A stretch of 64,000 nt of DNA from Albidovulum sp. (GTDB lineage: Bacteria > Pseudomonadota > Alphaproteobacteria > Rhodobacterales > Rhodobacteraceae), in contig JACKKB010000004.1 of assembly GCA_020637635.1 (NCBI GenBank), positions 257,385 to 321,384 of the forward strand, given 5' to 3'. Position numbers and translations under genes: made by a program. The stretch's first letter is position 1. Every line of letters begins with the position of its first letter. Positions 1 through 7,236 of this stretch are shown piece after piece. The notes beneath the pieces are model-generated. The model was not told the DNA's origin. It worked only from the letters and a program-made list of their open reading frames with translations, and searched no databases.

Positions 1-554
1 GTGTCGAAGACGCCGATCATCTCGACCGGCACGCTGTTGTGGCAGAAACGGCTTCGGAACGCGCCGATCCCGCGCGCGGTCGCCTCGCGCTGATAATAAC
101 GCCAGGCAAGCTGGACATTGCGCTCCGTTGCCTGGTCTGCACGCAGGAGCCCGACGTGACTCATCATCCCCGCCAACGACCGCACCGCATAGGCGCCGCG
201 CGAGTAGCCGAAGAAAAACACCCTGTCGCCGGGCCGGTAACGGGTGGCCAGCCAGCCGTAGGCGCGGCGGATCCGCCGGTTCATGCCCCGCCCCATCGCC
301 ACGTCGGGCAGTTCGCGCCAGCCATGCCACTGCACGCCGGCCTCGTAGTAGAGCGACATGTGGCTGCGACCCGGCGACCGCTGCAGGAGGCGATAGATGA
401 GACCGATGTTCGTTTCCCACCCGGGATCGAGCGTCGATGCCGTGCCGTCGAGCAGGATGACATGATCGACCGGGCCACGGCCACGCACCGGGACGCGCGT
501 CTCTGCCTTCCGAGCGAACCCCAGCAGCCCCAGGAGCCTGCTTGCCAACCGCAT
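1..554 (-). CDS. DUF2235 (alpha/beta-hydrolase-like) protein, 3' end outside window
   Basis: The first 184 codons of a minus-strand gene that runs off the window edge. Translation gives an N-terminal VILLDGT motif near residue 35, the strongly family-typical FFFGYSRGAYAVRSLAGM nucleophile-elbow segment near residue 115, and ends in GVFDT, where DUF2235 proteins usually read GVWDT. DUF2235 proteins have a predicted hydrolase fold and include type VI secretion lipases, but many are stand-alone proteins of unknown substrate. The ATG at 554 has a GGAGGT ribosome site 10 bases upstream; a GTG at 560 sits only 4 bases from it and could be used instead. Family call is firm; the role is unknown. Confidence 0.85.
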   Translation of the reverse strand, partial: MRLASRLLGLLGFARKAETRVPVRGRGPVDHVILLDGTASTLDPGWETNIGLIYRLLQRSPGRSHMSLYYEAGVQWHGWRELPDVAMGRGMNRRIRRAYGWLATRYRPGDRVFFFGYSRGAYAVRSLAGMMSHVGLLRADQATERNVQLAWRYYQREATARGIGAFRSRFCHNSVPVEMIGVFD

Positions 555-776
555 GACCACGTCCACCTCCGACCCTGGACCAGAGCCTAGCCCCCCGAGG
601 CGCCGCACGCCAACACTACCGAGGCCAACTTTCCGTGAAGCGCCTGCCCTGTTTCGGCGGGCGCGACAGTCCCCCCGGCATAACATGGGATCGTTGACGA
701 AGCCTTGCAGGTGGCGCCCGCCGTCGGGCGACACGGGGCGGGGGGAGCCGCGACTCTGTCGCGGCGGGGTCGGGAC

Positions 777-832
777 GATCTGGTCGGGGCGATGGGGCCG
801 GGGCGATCTGGTCGGGGCGATGGGGCCGGCAT
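777..832. repeat. 28-bp direct tandem repeat, two copies
   Basis: Copy one is 777-804 and copy two 805-832; the first 25 bases of each are identical, beginning GATCTGGTCGGGGCGATGGG. The repeat is noncoding and lies 3' of the decarboxylase gene. Confidence 0.9.
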
Positions 833-844
833 AGGCCGCCGGCC
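824..844 (-). terminator. Possible terminator of the decarboxylase gene
   Basis: GGCCGGC at 824-830 pairs with GCCGGCC at 838-844 around a 7-base loop, 31 bases after the decarboxylase stop on the minus strand. No T-tract follows, so function is uncertain. Confidence 0.35.
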
Positions 845-874
845 CGCGATCACCTGCCCCGGGGTTGCCGAGGG

Positions 875-2017
875 TCAGCCGAGCGACATGACCGTCGCGA
901 TGGCAAGTGCGCCGAAGCCGTTGAAGCGCGTGTTGGTGGCGGTCGAATAGGCGCCCATGCCCGAGACGACGACATAGTCGCCCTCGGCCAGATCGCCGGG
1001 CAGCGCCACCTCGCCGGGCAGCCGGTCTACGCTGTCGCAGGTCGGCCCGAAGATCACCCGCGGCCGCGGCGCGGCGCGGCGCCGGTTGCCATCCGGCGCG
1101 ACGACGGCGATGCGGTCGATGATGCCGGTGATCGGCAGTTCGTCGAGCGAGCCATAGGTGCCGTCATTGAGGAACACGTGCGTATCGTCGCGCAGCGCCT
1201 TGACGCGGGCGGCAAGCGTGAAGCTCTCGGCCACGAGCGCGCGCCCCGGTTCGCAGACGAGCGCCGGAGGCGCGCCCTCGAAGACCTCGTCGGCGACCCG
1301 CCCGATCAGCGCGAAGATCGCATCGAGCTCGGGCACCTCGCCCCAGAGCCGGTGCGACGGGAAGCCGCCGCCGGTGTTGAGCCGTGCCGCCTTGACGCCG
1401 GCGCGTGCGCAGATCCGGCCCGCAGCCCGCAGATAGGCGTCCCAGGCCATCGGATCGGTGCACTGCGTGCCCGGATGGAAGGTGAGCGAGGGGATGAAGC
1501 CCGCCTCGGCCACCCTGGCAAGCAGCGCCGCCGCGACCTCTTCCGTGGCGCCGAACTTGGCGCCGAAATTGTAGGCGGCGCCGTTCACCGGCAGCTTGAA
1601 GCGCACCGAGATCTCGCGGCCCGCGGCCGGAACCATCTCGATCAGCTTGGCGAGTTCGCTGTGGCTGTCGACCGAATAGGAGCGCACTCCCATCGAGACC
1701 GCGTAGCCGATCTCGTGGCGGGCACGCACCGGGTTGTTGTAATGCATGGCTGCCGAGGGGGCGAGCCGCGCGATGAGCTCGATCTCGGCCGGCGAGGCGA
1801 CATCGAAGCCACTGATCCCGGCGGCGACGAGATTCTGGATCACCATCTCGTCGGGGTTCGACTTGACCGCGTAGGTCACCAGCCCAGGAAAGCCGTCGAG
1901 GAACCGCCGCGCGGTCGCCTGCAGCACCGACGGCGCGAAGAACATGACCGGATCGACCGGCTGCTGGATGCGGAGAAATTCGGACGGATTCGCCCAGATA
2001 GTCTTGGAAAGCCCCAT
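875..2017 (-). CDS. Type III PLP-dependent decarboxylase (ornithine/lysine decarboxylase family)
   Basis: A 380-residue protein of the alanine-racemase-fold Orn/DAP/Arg decarboxylase family, expected to make putrescine (or cadaverine) from ornithine (or lysine). Lys52 in YAVKSNP is the PLP Schiff-base lysine; TGGGFPSHR binds the PLP phosphate; CEPGRALVAES and GPTCDSVDR are the C-terminal active-site motifs, with the Cys expected at the dimer interface. The length fits bacterial ornithine decarboxylases of this fold. ATG 2017 is chosen because homology begins there; the frame stays open 58 codons upstream to 2191, but that part looks like leader RNA. It is divergent from an Lrp/AsnC regulator gene. 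Carboxynorspermidine decarboxylase is a less likely alternative. Confidence 0.88.
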   Translation of the reverse strand: MGLSKTIWANPSEFLRIQQPVDPVMFFAPSVLQATARRFLDGFPGLVTYAVKSNPDEMVIQNLVAAGISGFDVASPAEIELIARLAPSAAMHYNNPVRARHEIGYAVSMGVRSYSVDSHSELAKLIEMVPAAGREISVRFKLPVNGAAYNFGAKFGATEEVAAALLARVAEAGFIPSLTFHPGTQCTDPMAWDAYLRAAGRICARAGVKAARLNTGGGFPSHRLWGEVPELDAIFALIGRVADEVFEGAPPALVCEPGRALVAESFTLAARVKALRDDTHVFLNDGTYGSLDELPITGIIDRIAVVAPDGNRRRAAPRPRVIFGPTCDSVDRLPGEVALPGDLAEGDYVVVSGMGAYSTATNTRFNGFGALAIATVMSLG

Positions 2018-2243
2018 CGGCGTTGTCCCTGCCAACAGAGCGCAGCCACCTCTTGCCCCGGCTTGACGGGTCGGGAGACGCTTACGCGTTTCAACCAACC
2101 AGGCCAGGTGCGTATGAGCCGCCCTTTTCCTGAACTTCAGTGCGGGGTCATATGGGGCACAAATCGACCGATAAAAATAGTGGATATGCACGGAATCTTC
2201 GTTATTATGACGAAATCAGACATTAAAAAGCCGGTGTTGCGCC
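2018..2243. promoter_or_regulatory. Divergent control region; structured decarboxylase leader
   Basis: 226 bases between two divergent genes. The part nearest the Lrp gene (2150-2235) is AT-rich for this genome and probably holds promoters for both directions. On the decarboxylase side the transcript would contain the hairpin ACGC-GTAA-GCGT (2078-2089, GNRA-type loop) and a further GC-rich stem around 2050-2076. Alphaproteobacterial ornithine decarboxylase leaders are known to carry the speF RNA element; whether this is one cannot be judged by eye. Confidence 0.5.
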
Positions 2244-2675
2244 ATGGACGATCTCGACCGCTCTGTCCTGACCCATCTTGCTGCCGATGCGCGGATTTCC
2301 GTGGCCACACTGGCCCGCCGGCTCAAGGTCGCGCGCTCGACGATCCAGGCGCGGCTGGAACGGCTTGAGTCGAACGGGGTCATCGCCGGCTATACCGTCA
2401 AGCTCGGCGAGCCCGCGCGCCAGAACCGCATTCGCGCCACGGTGCTTCTCTCGACCGAGCCGCGGGCCCAGGCCGGGATCCTGAGCCGCCTGAAGACGAT
2501 CGCCGAGGTCGAGCGGGTGCATACGGTCTCCGGCCGCGTCGACTTCCTGCTGCAACTCGCTGCCCCGACTACGGCGGCCCTCGACACCTTGCTCGACCAG
2601 ATCGGCGAGCTTACCGGCGTCAGAAGCTCCGAAAGCCTGATCCATCTGTCGACCAAGATCGACCGCGCGCTCTGA
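2244..2675 (+). CDS. Lrp/AsnC family transcriptional regulator
   Basis: A 143-residue one-domain-pair regulator of normal family length. The N-terminal helix-turn-helix (about residues 1-55) contains DARISVATLARRL and ARSTIQARLERLE; the rest is the RAM/AsnC ligand-binding domain with the typical VERVHTVSGRVDFLLQL segment. Family members bind DNA as octamers or hexadecamers and sense amino acids. Placement back-to-back with the PLP decarboxylase suggests it controls that gene and itself in response to ornithine, lysine or arginine; this is inferred from position only. The ribosome site is weak. Confidence 0.92.
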   Translation: MDDLDRSVLTHLAADARISVATLARRLKVARSTIQARLERLESNGVIAGYTVKLGEPARQNRIRATVLLSTEPRAQAGILSRLKTIAEVERVHTVSGRVDFLLQLAAPTTAALDTLLDQIGELTGVRSSESLIHLSTKIDRAL

Positions 2676-2691
2676 GCCCGGCAGGGCGCCT

Positions 2692-2898
2692 TCAGCGGCG
2701 CCTTGCGGCCGCGCGCACGCTCGCCACCAGAACCGCGATCGCCCCGAGGACAAGCAGGGCCTGACAGATCGCCTCGGCGACCCCCGCGCGTGCCATCGCC
2801 GCAATGCCGAGGGCAAGCGCCAGCACCGCGAGGCTGAGCCGCGCGTCGGCGAGAAACATCTTGCGCAGCTCGAGGAGAACATCCTTCAGCACCGACAT
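2692..2898 (-). CDS. Small hydrophobic protein
   Basis: 68 residues with two predicted membrane segments (about residues 20-38 and 41-60) and an Arg-rich C-terminus ending ARRR. It starts 9 bases after the stop of the larger membrane-protein gene at 2908-3624 on the same strand, so the two are probably co-transcribed and may act together. No family recognised. Ends convergent with the Lrp gene. Confidence 0.7.
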   Translation of the reverse strand: MSVLKDVLLELRKMFLADARLSLAVLALALGIAAMARAGVAEAICQALLVLGAIAVLVASVRAAARRR

Positions 2899-2907
2899 CG
2901 CCCAGAC

Positions 2908-3624
2908 CTACTCCGGCTGGCGGATCGACCGCGCGAGGATGAGACCCGTGGCAAGGAAGACGCCGGCGAAGACCGGAAGCACGAGATCGCCGCCCGGCCA
3001 GGGGAGCCCCGCCCCCTCGCCGACCCAGAAGACGCCGAAGGCCGCGAGCATCACGCCGACCCCGAACTTGAGCGCGTTCTCCGGCACGCGTGCAAGCGGC
3101 CGGTGCACCGCGAAGCCGACGGCAAGGACGAGGAGCGCGGCCAGCGCCGCCCCGGCCGCCGCCGGCCACAGAAGCCCGCGCCCGGCACCGACCGCGATCA
3201 CCACGAAGGCGACCTCGATCCCCTCCAGAAGCACTGCCTTGAACGCGGTCATTCCCGCTATCCAGTCCTGCCCGACCCCGCGCAGCGCCGCGCTCTGTTC
3301 CGCGAAGGCGGCCTGCTCGTCGTGCAGGGCGATGACGCCACCGGCACGCAGCACCGCCTTCCTGAGCCAGCTGAGCCCGAAGAGCATCAGAAGCGTGCCG
3401 ATGACGAATTGCAGGGCGTGGATCGGGACCTGCCCGACAAGCGGCCCAAGTGCCAGGACGACCAGTGCAAGGACCGCGAGCGCCGTCCCGGAACCGACCA
3501 GCGCCGGGCGCCAGCCGCGCACCGTCGCAACCGCGAGCACGATGGTGAAGGCCTCGACGATCTCGACCGACGAGGCGGCGAAGGCCGCGCCAACAGCCGA
3601 GGCGGTTGTGGTCCATGACGTCAC
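2908..3624 (-). CDS. Polytopic membrane protein (COG4280-like, resembles FTR1/YjbE-type exporters)
   Basis: 238 residues with six to seven hydrophobic helices. Two internally similar acidic motifs lie in membrane helices: SSVEIVEAFTIVLA near residue 18 and LLEGIEVAFVVIAVG near residue 130, an arrangement recalling the paired Glu motifs of FTR1-type iron permeases and related cation transporters, so a metal or cation transport role is possible. The start is GTG at 3624 with a G-rich ribosome site. A small membrane protein follows 9 bases downstream. The family assignment is from memory of the pattern and should be treated as tentative. Confidence 0.65.
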   Translation of the reverse strand: MTSWTTTASAVGAAFAASSVEIVEAFTIVLAVATVRGWRPALVGSGTALAVLALVVLALGPLVGQVPIHALQFVIGTLLMLFGLSWLRKAVLRAGGVIALHDEQAAFAEQSAALRGVGQDWIAGMTAFKAVLLEGIEVAFVVIAVGAGRGLLWPAAAGAALAALLVLAVGFAVHRPLARVPENALKFGVGVMLAAFGVFWVGEGAGLPWPGGDLVLPVFAGVFLATGLILARSIRQPE

Positions 3625-3702
3625 CGGACAGCCCCCGTTTCACTGGATCCGACGCCGCGATCTGACATGGCCCGTGCACCGCGGTCCAGCCTTTTCGGCC
3701 GT

Positions 3703-4371
3703 TTAGCGCCCGAGGTCGAAGAGATCGACGAAGCGCTGGCCGAGCGCCGCATCGCCCGCGACCCGGACCGGCCCGGTGCCCTGCCAGTCGGCAAACCGCC
3801 GCGGGCCGTAGATGACCGAGGCCAGCGCGTTCCCGGTTCCGGCAAAGACGAGATCGCCCTCGGCGGCGCCACGCTCCACCTCCCAGCGGCCTTTCACAAG
3901 CTCGCCGCGGAAGCTCTCGCGCCCGAAATCGAACCCCGCCCGGACCCTCAGCTCGCGCGCGGCGCGGCGGTCGATCATGGCCCGCATCGAGAGCATGAGC
4001 GCCGTCGGGCTGATGAACCGGGCCGGATCGTGGCCGGGCTGCGCAGCGCCCCATCGGCAGAGCGCCTCGATGACCGGCCAGGTCGCGCGGCCCGGCTCGG
4101 TCAGATCGTAGACCTGCACCGCGGCTGGCTCGGGCAGGGTCCGGCGCCGGACCAATCCCGCCGCCTCCAGACTGGCAAGCCGCTGGGTCAGCACCGAGGC
4201 GCTGAGCCCCGGCATCCCCGCGCGCAGCAGCTGGAAGCGCTTGGACCCGAGCATGAGCTCTCGGATCACGAGCAAGGCCCAGCGATCACCGAGAAGATCG
4301 AGAGCATGCGCCGCGAGGCACCCCTCTTTGTAGATACTGCGTTGCGCCGCGGCCGTCGTCATATCGGTCAT
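3703..4371 (-). CDS. HxlR family regulator with extra C-terminal domain
   Basis: 222 residues. The N-terminal 110 residues are a winged helix-turn-helix of the HxlR type: CLAAHALDLLGDRWALLVIR is the signature with the redox-relevant Cys near residue 18, followed by LLRAGMPGLSASVLTQRL and the AAGLVRR wing. Typical HxlR proteins end near 110-150 residues; here about 100 further residues resemble the SCP2-like extension found in a subset. HxlR regulators often answer to electrophiles or aldehydes. It diverges from a DUF1428-GST-VOC-VOC gene set with only 93 bases between, making it the likely regulator of that set. Confidence 0.88.
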   Translation of the reverse strand: MTDMTTAAAQRSIYKEGCLAAHALDLLGDRWALLVIRELMLGSKRFQLLRAGMPGLSASVLTQRLASLEAAGLVRRRTLPEPAAVQVYDLTEPGRATWPVIEALCRWGAAQPGHDPARFISPTALMLSMRAMIDRRAARELRVRAGFDFGRESFRGELVKGRWEVERGAAEGDLVFAGTGNALASVIYGPRRFADWQGTGPVRVAGDAALGQRFVDLFDLGR

Positions 4372-4393
4372 GCCCGGTCGGTCATGGTTGTCT

Positions 4394-4427
4394 TTTCAAA
4401 CATACAGTTGCTTTTTACTACCTATAC
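4394..4427. promoter_or_regulatory. AT-rich divergent promoter/operator candidate
   Basis: An AT-rich island in the 93 bases between the HxlR gene and the DUF1428 gene. It contains the imperfect inverted repeat ACAGT-(8 bases)-ACTAC around 4404-4421, which could be an HxlR operator overlapping the promoters of both directions. Assignment rests on position and composition. Confidence 0.35.
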
Positions 4428-4464
4428 CGCCACCATTCCTGATGCAACAGGGGGGAGAATCATC

Positions 4465-4821
4465 ATGTCCTACGTCGACGGCTTCGTCATTCCGGTTCCG
4501 ACGGCGAACCGCGAGGCCTACCGCGCCCATGAAGCGAAATGGTGGCCGTTCTTCCGTGATCACGGCGCGAAGGGGCTCGTGATCTGCTGGGGCGACGACG
4601 TGCCGGACGGCAAGGTCACCGACTTCAAGCGCGCCGTCGCGGCGACGTCCGATGAAACCGTCGCCTTCTGCTGGATGACCTGGCCGGACAAGGCCACCCG
4701 CAACGCCGCCTTCGCCAAGATGATGGCGGACAACATGGCGATGCCCGAGATGCCCTTTGACGGCAAGCGGCTCATCCATGGCGGTTTCGAACCCATCCTG
4801 ATAGAGGGCGACCCGGCATGA
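4465..4821 (+). CDS. DUF1428 domain protein (YbaA-like)
   Basis: 118 residues spanning the whole DUF1428 domain, a dimeric ferredoxin-like alpha/beta-barrel fold of unknown function. Recognisable features are the MSYVDGFVIPVP start, the AFKRAV-type DFKRAV segment, WPDKATRNAAF and the closing RLIHGGFEPIL. The ATG at 4465 follows a strong GGGGGGAGA ribosome site. The stop overlaps the next gene (ATGA at 4818-4821), so it is translationally coupled to the GST gene. First gene of a four-gene set opposite an HxlR regulator. Confidence 0.92.
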   Translation: MSYVDGFVIPVPTANREAYRAHEAKWWPFFRDHGAKGLVICWGDDVPDGKVTDFKRAVAATSDETVAFCWMTWPDKATRNAAFAKMMADNMAMPEMPFDGKRLIHGGFEPILIEGDPA

Positions 4822-5510
4822 CCGGGTCCGGGACCGGGACCGGGACACCCGTCCTCGTCACCTACGACTGGGTGCCCGACCTCGTCCGCGGCTCCGTGCG
4901 CGACATGCGCATCCGCTGGGCCCTGGAGGAGCTCGGCCGGCCCTATCGGGTCGAAACCGTCCCCCTCGGCCCGAAAAGCGCCGAGCATCTGGCGATGCAG
5001 CCCTTCGGGCAGGTTCCGATCCTCAAGACAGGCGACCACAGCCTGTTCGAAAGCGGCGCGATCCTCCTGCATCTCGCTTCCGAAGGGACCGCGCTGATGC
5101 CGGAAGGCCAGGCGGGCGCGGTCACCCAGTGGCTGTTCGCCGCGCTCAACTCGGTCGAACCGTCAAGCTTCGCCTGGGTTCTGATGAGGGCCGCGAAACG
5201 GGCGCCAGAGATCTTCGGCGCCGCCCCGCCAGAGAACCAGATCGACGGCGCCGCGAAACGTATGCGGGCCCGGCTGGACGGCGTCGCGCGCGCACTTCAG
5301 GGGCGCGACTGGCTGACCGGGCAATTCTCGGCGGCCGACATCGCCATGGCCGATGTTCTCCGGGTCGCCGGTGCCGATGGTGGCCTTGGCGAGCATCCCG
5401 GCCTTGCCGTCTATGTCGCACGTGCCACCGCCCGCCCCGCCTTCCGCCGCGCGATGGACGCCCATATGGCGCACTGGGATGCGGCCGACGCGGCCCGAGT
5501 TCCCGCCTGA
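4818..5510 (+). CDS. Glutathione S-transferase family protein
   Basis: 230 residues: thioredoxin-fold N-terminal domain (about residues 12-90; QPFGQVPIL carries the cis-Pro and FESGAILLHLA is the glutathione gamma-glutamyl-binding Glu-Ser) and an all-helical C-terminal domain with DWLTGQFSAADIAMADVL, the folding motif with its conserved Asp. Expected to conjugate glutathione to electrophiles in the cytoplasm. The first ten residues (MTGSGTGTGT) come from a hexanucleotide repeat at 4821-4844 and are unlike normal GST starts. ATGA overlap with DUF1428 upstream; VOC genes follow. Confidence 0.92.
   Translation: MTGSGTGTGTPVLVTYDWVPDLVRGSVRDMRIRWALEELGRPYRVETVPLGPKSAEHLAMQPFGQVPILKTGDHSLFESGAILLHLASEGTALMPEGQAGAVTQWLFAALNSVEPSSFAWVLMRAAKRAPEIFGAAPPENQIDGAAKRMRARLDGVARALQGRDWLTGQFSAADIAMADVLRVAGADGGLGEHPGLAVYVARATARPAFRRAMDAHMAHWDAADAARVPA
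4821..4844 (+). repeat. Hexanucleotide repeat in the GST start
   Basis: Four near-perfect copies of ACCGGG (second copy TCCGGG) immediately after the start codon, coding Thr-Gly/Ser-Gly. Copy-number change would keep the frame. Confidence 0.8.
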
Positions 5511-5531
5511 TCTTCGCAAGGAAAGGACCCG

Positions 5532-6326
5532 ATGATGACCAAGGATCACCACGGCAGCCCCTGCTGGTACGAGCTTTCGACGACGCCGGGAAACCTCAGA
5601 CAGACCGGGGCGTTCTACAAGAAGGTGTTCGGCTGGACGTTCAGGGATGCCGGGATGGAAGGGTTCACCTACCACCTCGCCAGCATCGGCGGGACGATGG
5701 TCGCCGGCGCGATGGAGATGCCCGAGGACACCCCGGACATGCCGCCGTTCTGGATGCTCTACTTTGCCGTCAGCGATGCCGACACGTCGGTTGCAGAGAT
5801 GGTCGCCGCCGGCGCGAAGCTTCATCGCCCGGTCATGCCGATCCCCGGAACCGGGCGCTTCGCGCTCCTCGCCGATCCGACCGGTGCGGGCTTCGGCATT
5901 CTCGAGCCGCTGCCCATGGAGGGCCCCGATCAGGGCGGCGCCTTCGACCAGAAGAAACCGGGCCACGGCGCCTGGCACGAGCTGATGTCGACCGATCCCG
6001 GGGCTGCGATGGCCTTCTACGGCAAGACGCTGGGCTGGACGCCGGGGCAGTCGATGCCGATGGGCGAGATGGGCAGCTACGACCTCTTTCAGTGGCATGG
6101 CAGGGACGTCGGCGGGATGATGAGGAAGGCGCCCGGGATGCCGGGGCCGGTGGGCAGCTTCTGGTTGCCCTACTTCGGCGTGAAGCGGGTCGCGGCGGCG
6201 ATGAAGCGGATCACGGCCGGCGGCGGCACGGTGCTGCAAGGCCCCCACGAGGTTCCCGGCGGCGCCTACATAGCCATCGCGCGCGATCCGCAAGGCGCAC
6301 AATTCGCACTCACGGGGCCGAAATGA
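5532..6326 (+). CDS. Two-domain VOC (glyoxalase/bleomycin-resistance fold) protein
   Basis: 264 residues made of two vicinal-oxygen-chelate modules. The first begins WYELSTTPGNLRQTGAFYKK and the second WHELMSTDPGAAMAFYGK, each followed by the GWT, MGG/GGMM and DPxGA(x)F landmarks (LADPTGAGFGILE, ARDPQGAQFALT). Tandem-VOC proteins of this type are usually annotated as glyoxalase-like; substrate unknown. The start is the first of two ATGs (5532) after an AAGGAAAGGA ribosome site. Its stop overlaps the next gene by ATGA. Confidence 0.92.
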   Translation: MMTKDHHGSPCWYELSTTPGNLRQTGAFYKKVFGWTFRDAGMEGFTYHLASIGGTMVAGAMEMPEDTPDMPPFWMLYFAVSDADTSVAEMVAAGAKLHRPVMPIPGTGRFALLADPTGAGFGILEPLPMEGPDQGGAFDQKKPGHGAWHELMSTDPGAAMAFYGKTLGWTPGQSMPMGEMGSYDLFQWHGRDVGGMMRKAPGMPGPVGSFWLPYFGVKRVAAAMKRITAGGGTVLQGPHEVPGGAYIAIARDPQGAQFALTGPK

Positions 6327-6808
6327 CCGCACCTTCCCTTGTCACCTGCCTCTGGTTCGACGGCACCGCGCGCGCGGCGGCGGAGTTCTATGCCGCCACC
6401 TTCCCGGACAGTCACGTCGGCCCTGCCCTGGCCGCTCCGGCCGACAATCCCTCGGTGCCCGAAGGGGTGGAGCTGACCGTCGAATTCACCGTCCTCGGCC
6501 AGAAGTTTCTCGGTCTGAACGGTGGGCCCGCGTTCAGGCATTCCGAGGCGGTTTCGTTCATGGTCTACACGGACACCCAGGAAGAGACCGACCGCTACTG
6601 GGACGCGATCACCCTGAATGGAGGTCAGGAAAGCGCCTGCGGCTGGTGCAAGGACCGCTGGGGGGTCTCCTGGCAGATCACGCCCCGCGCGCTGATCGCA
6701 GCGATCAACGACCCCGACCGGGCGGCGGCCAAGCGTGCGATGGAGGCGATGATGGAGATGGGCAAGATCGACATCGCCGCCATCGAGGCAGCCCGGCGCG
6801 GCGACTGA
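6323..6808 (+). CDS. VOC family protein, PhnB-like
   Basis: 161 residues of the PhnB/3-demethylubiquinone-methyltransferase-like VOC subfamily. Landmarks are CLWFDGTARAAAEFYAATF at the N-terminus, FLGLNGGPAF, VSFMVYTD near the middle and the characteristic CGWCKDRWGVSWQITPRAL, followed by a helical tail with AMEAMMEMGKIDIA. Such proteins are dimeric VOC enzymes of largely unknown substrate. Last gene of the HxlR-opposed set, overlapping its neighbour; rnpB follows on the other strand. Confidence 0.92.
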   Translation: MTAPSLVTCLWFDGTARAAAEFYAATFPDSHVGPALAAPADNPSVPEGVELTVEFTVLGQKFLGLNGGPAFRHSEAVSFMVYTDTQEETDRYWDAITLNGGQESACGWCKDRWGVSWQITPRALIAAINDPDRAAAKRAMEAMMEMGKIDIAAIEAARRGD

Positions 6809-6826
6809 GCCCCCCTGAGGGGGGGA
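6809..6826. terminator. Bidirectional C6/G6 palindrome
   Basis: CCCCCC-TGA-GGGGGG directly after the VOC stop and just 3' of the RNase P RNA on the other strand. A very stable hairpin that can end transcription from both sides; no T-tract. Confidence 0.45.
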
Positions 6827-6827
6827 G

Positions 6828-7227
6828 ATGCGCGGAAGGCCTGTAAGCCGGATTCTGTTCCGGGGCTCTCGCCCCCTCGATGACCATTCCTCTGGCCCCG
6901 CCGTTACCGGCGGGATCAAGCTGCCAACCCGGGCCTCTCGGGCTGAAGCATCCCTGCGGGCGGTCTCCGTTGCCGGACCGGCCCCCGCGCGAGGCCCCTA
7001 TTCGGCATTGCTCCCGGTGGGGCTTGCCATGCCGTCCCCGTTGCCGGGTCCGCGGTGGGCTCTTACCCCACCTTTTCACCTTTTCCCCCGACGGGCGGGG
7101 GTAGTCTGATTTCTGTGGCGCTTTCCCTCGGGTTGCCCCGGCCGGGCGTTACCCGGCACCGTCGCTTCATGGAGTCCGGACTTTCCTCGCGCGGCGAACC
7201 GCTCGCGGTCATCCGGCCTTCCGCGCA
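6828..7227 (-). ncRNA. rnpB: RNase P RNA, bacterial type A
   Basis: About 400 nt on the minus strand; catalytic RNA that removes tRNA 5' leaders. The conserved 5' core GAGGAAAGTCCGGACTCC (around 7168-7192) and the 3' core ACAGAATCCGGCTTACAGGC (6842-6862) are intact. The ends pair as helix P1: GCGCGGAAGGCC at the 5' end with GGCCTTCCGCGC at the 3' end. The internal GGGTAAGAGCCCACCG segment and the long GC-rich P12 region fit alphaproteobacterial type A RNAs. Exact ends are set by P1 and may be off by a few bases. Confidence 0.96.
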
Positions 7228-7236
7228 ACAGCCGGG

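Larger units (their letters stand above)
555..874. other. Intergenic region with a 28-bp tandem duplication
   Basis: No gene is supported in these 320 bases; the reading frames here have poor codon structure. The stretch lies between the 3' end of the decarboxylase and the start of the DUF2235 gene, both on the minus strand, so it should hold the DUF2235 promoter. It contains a GC-rich direct repeat at 777-832 and an inverted repeat at 824-844. Confidence 0.7.

Noticed and set aside
39..590. 183-codon plus-strand frame at the window start
   Set aside because: The minus strand encodes DUF2235 with its GYSRGAY motif; the plus frame has no recognisable features.
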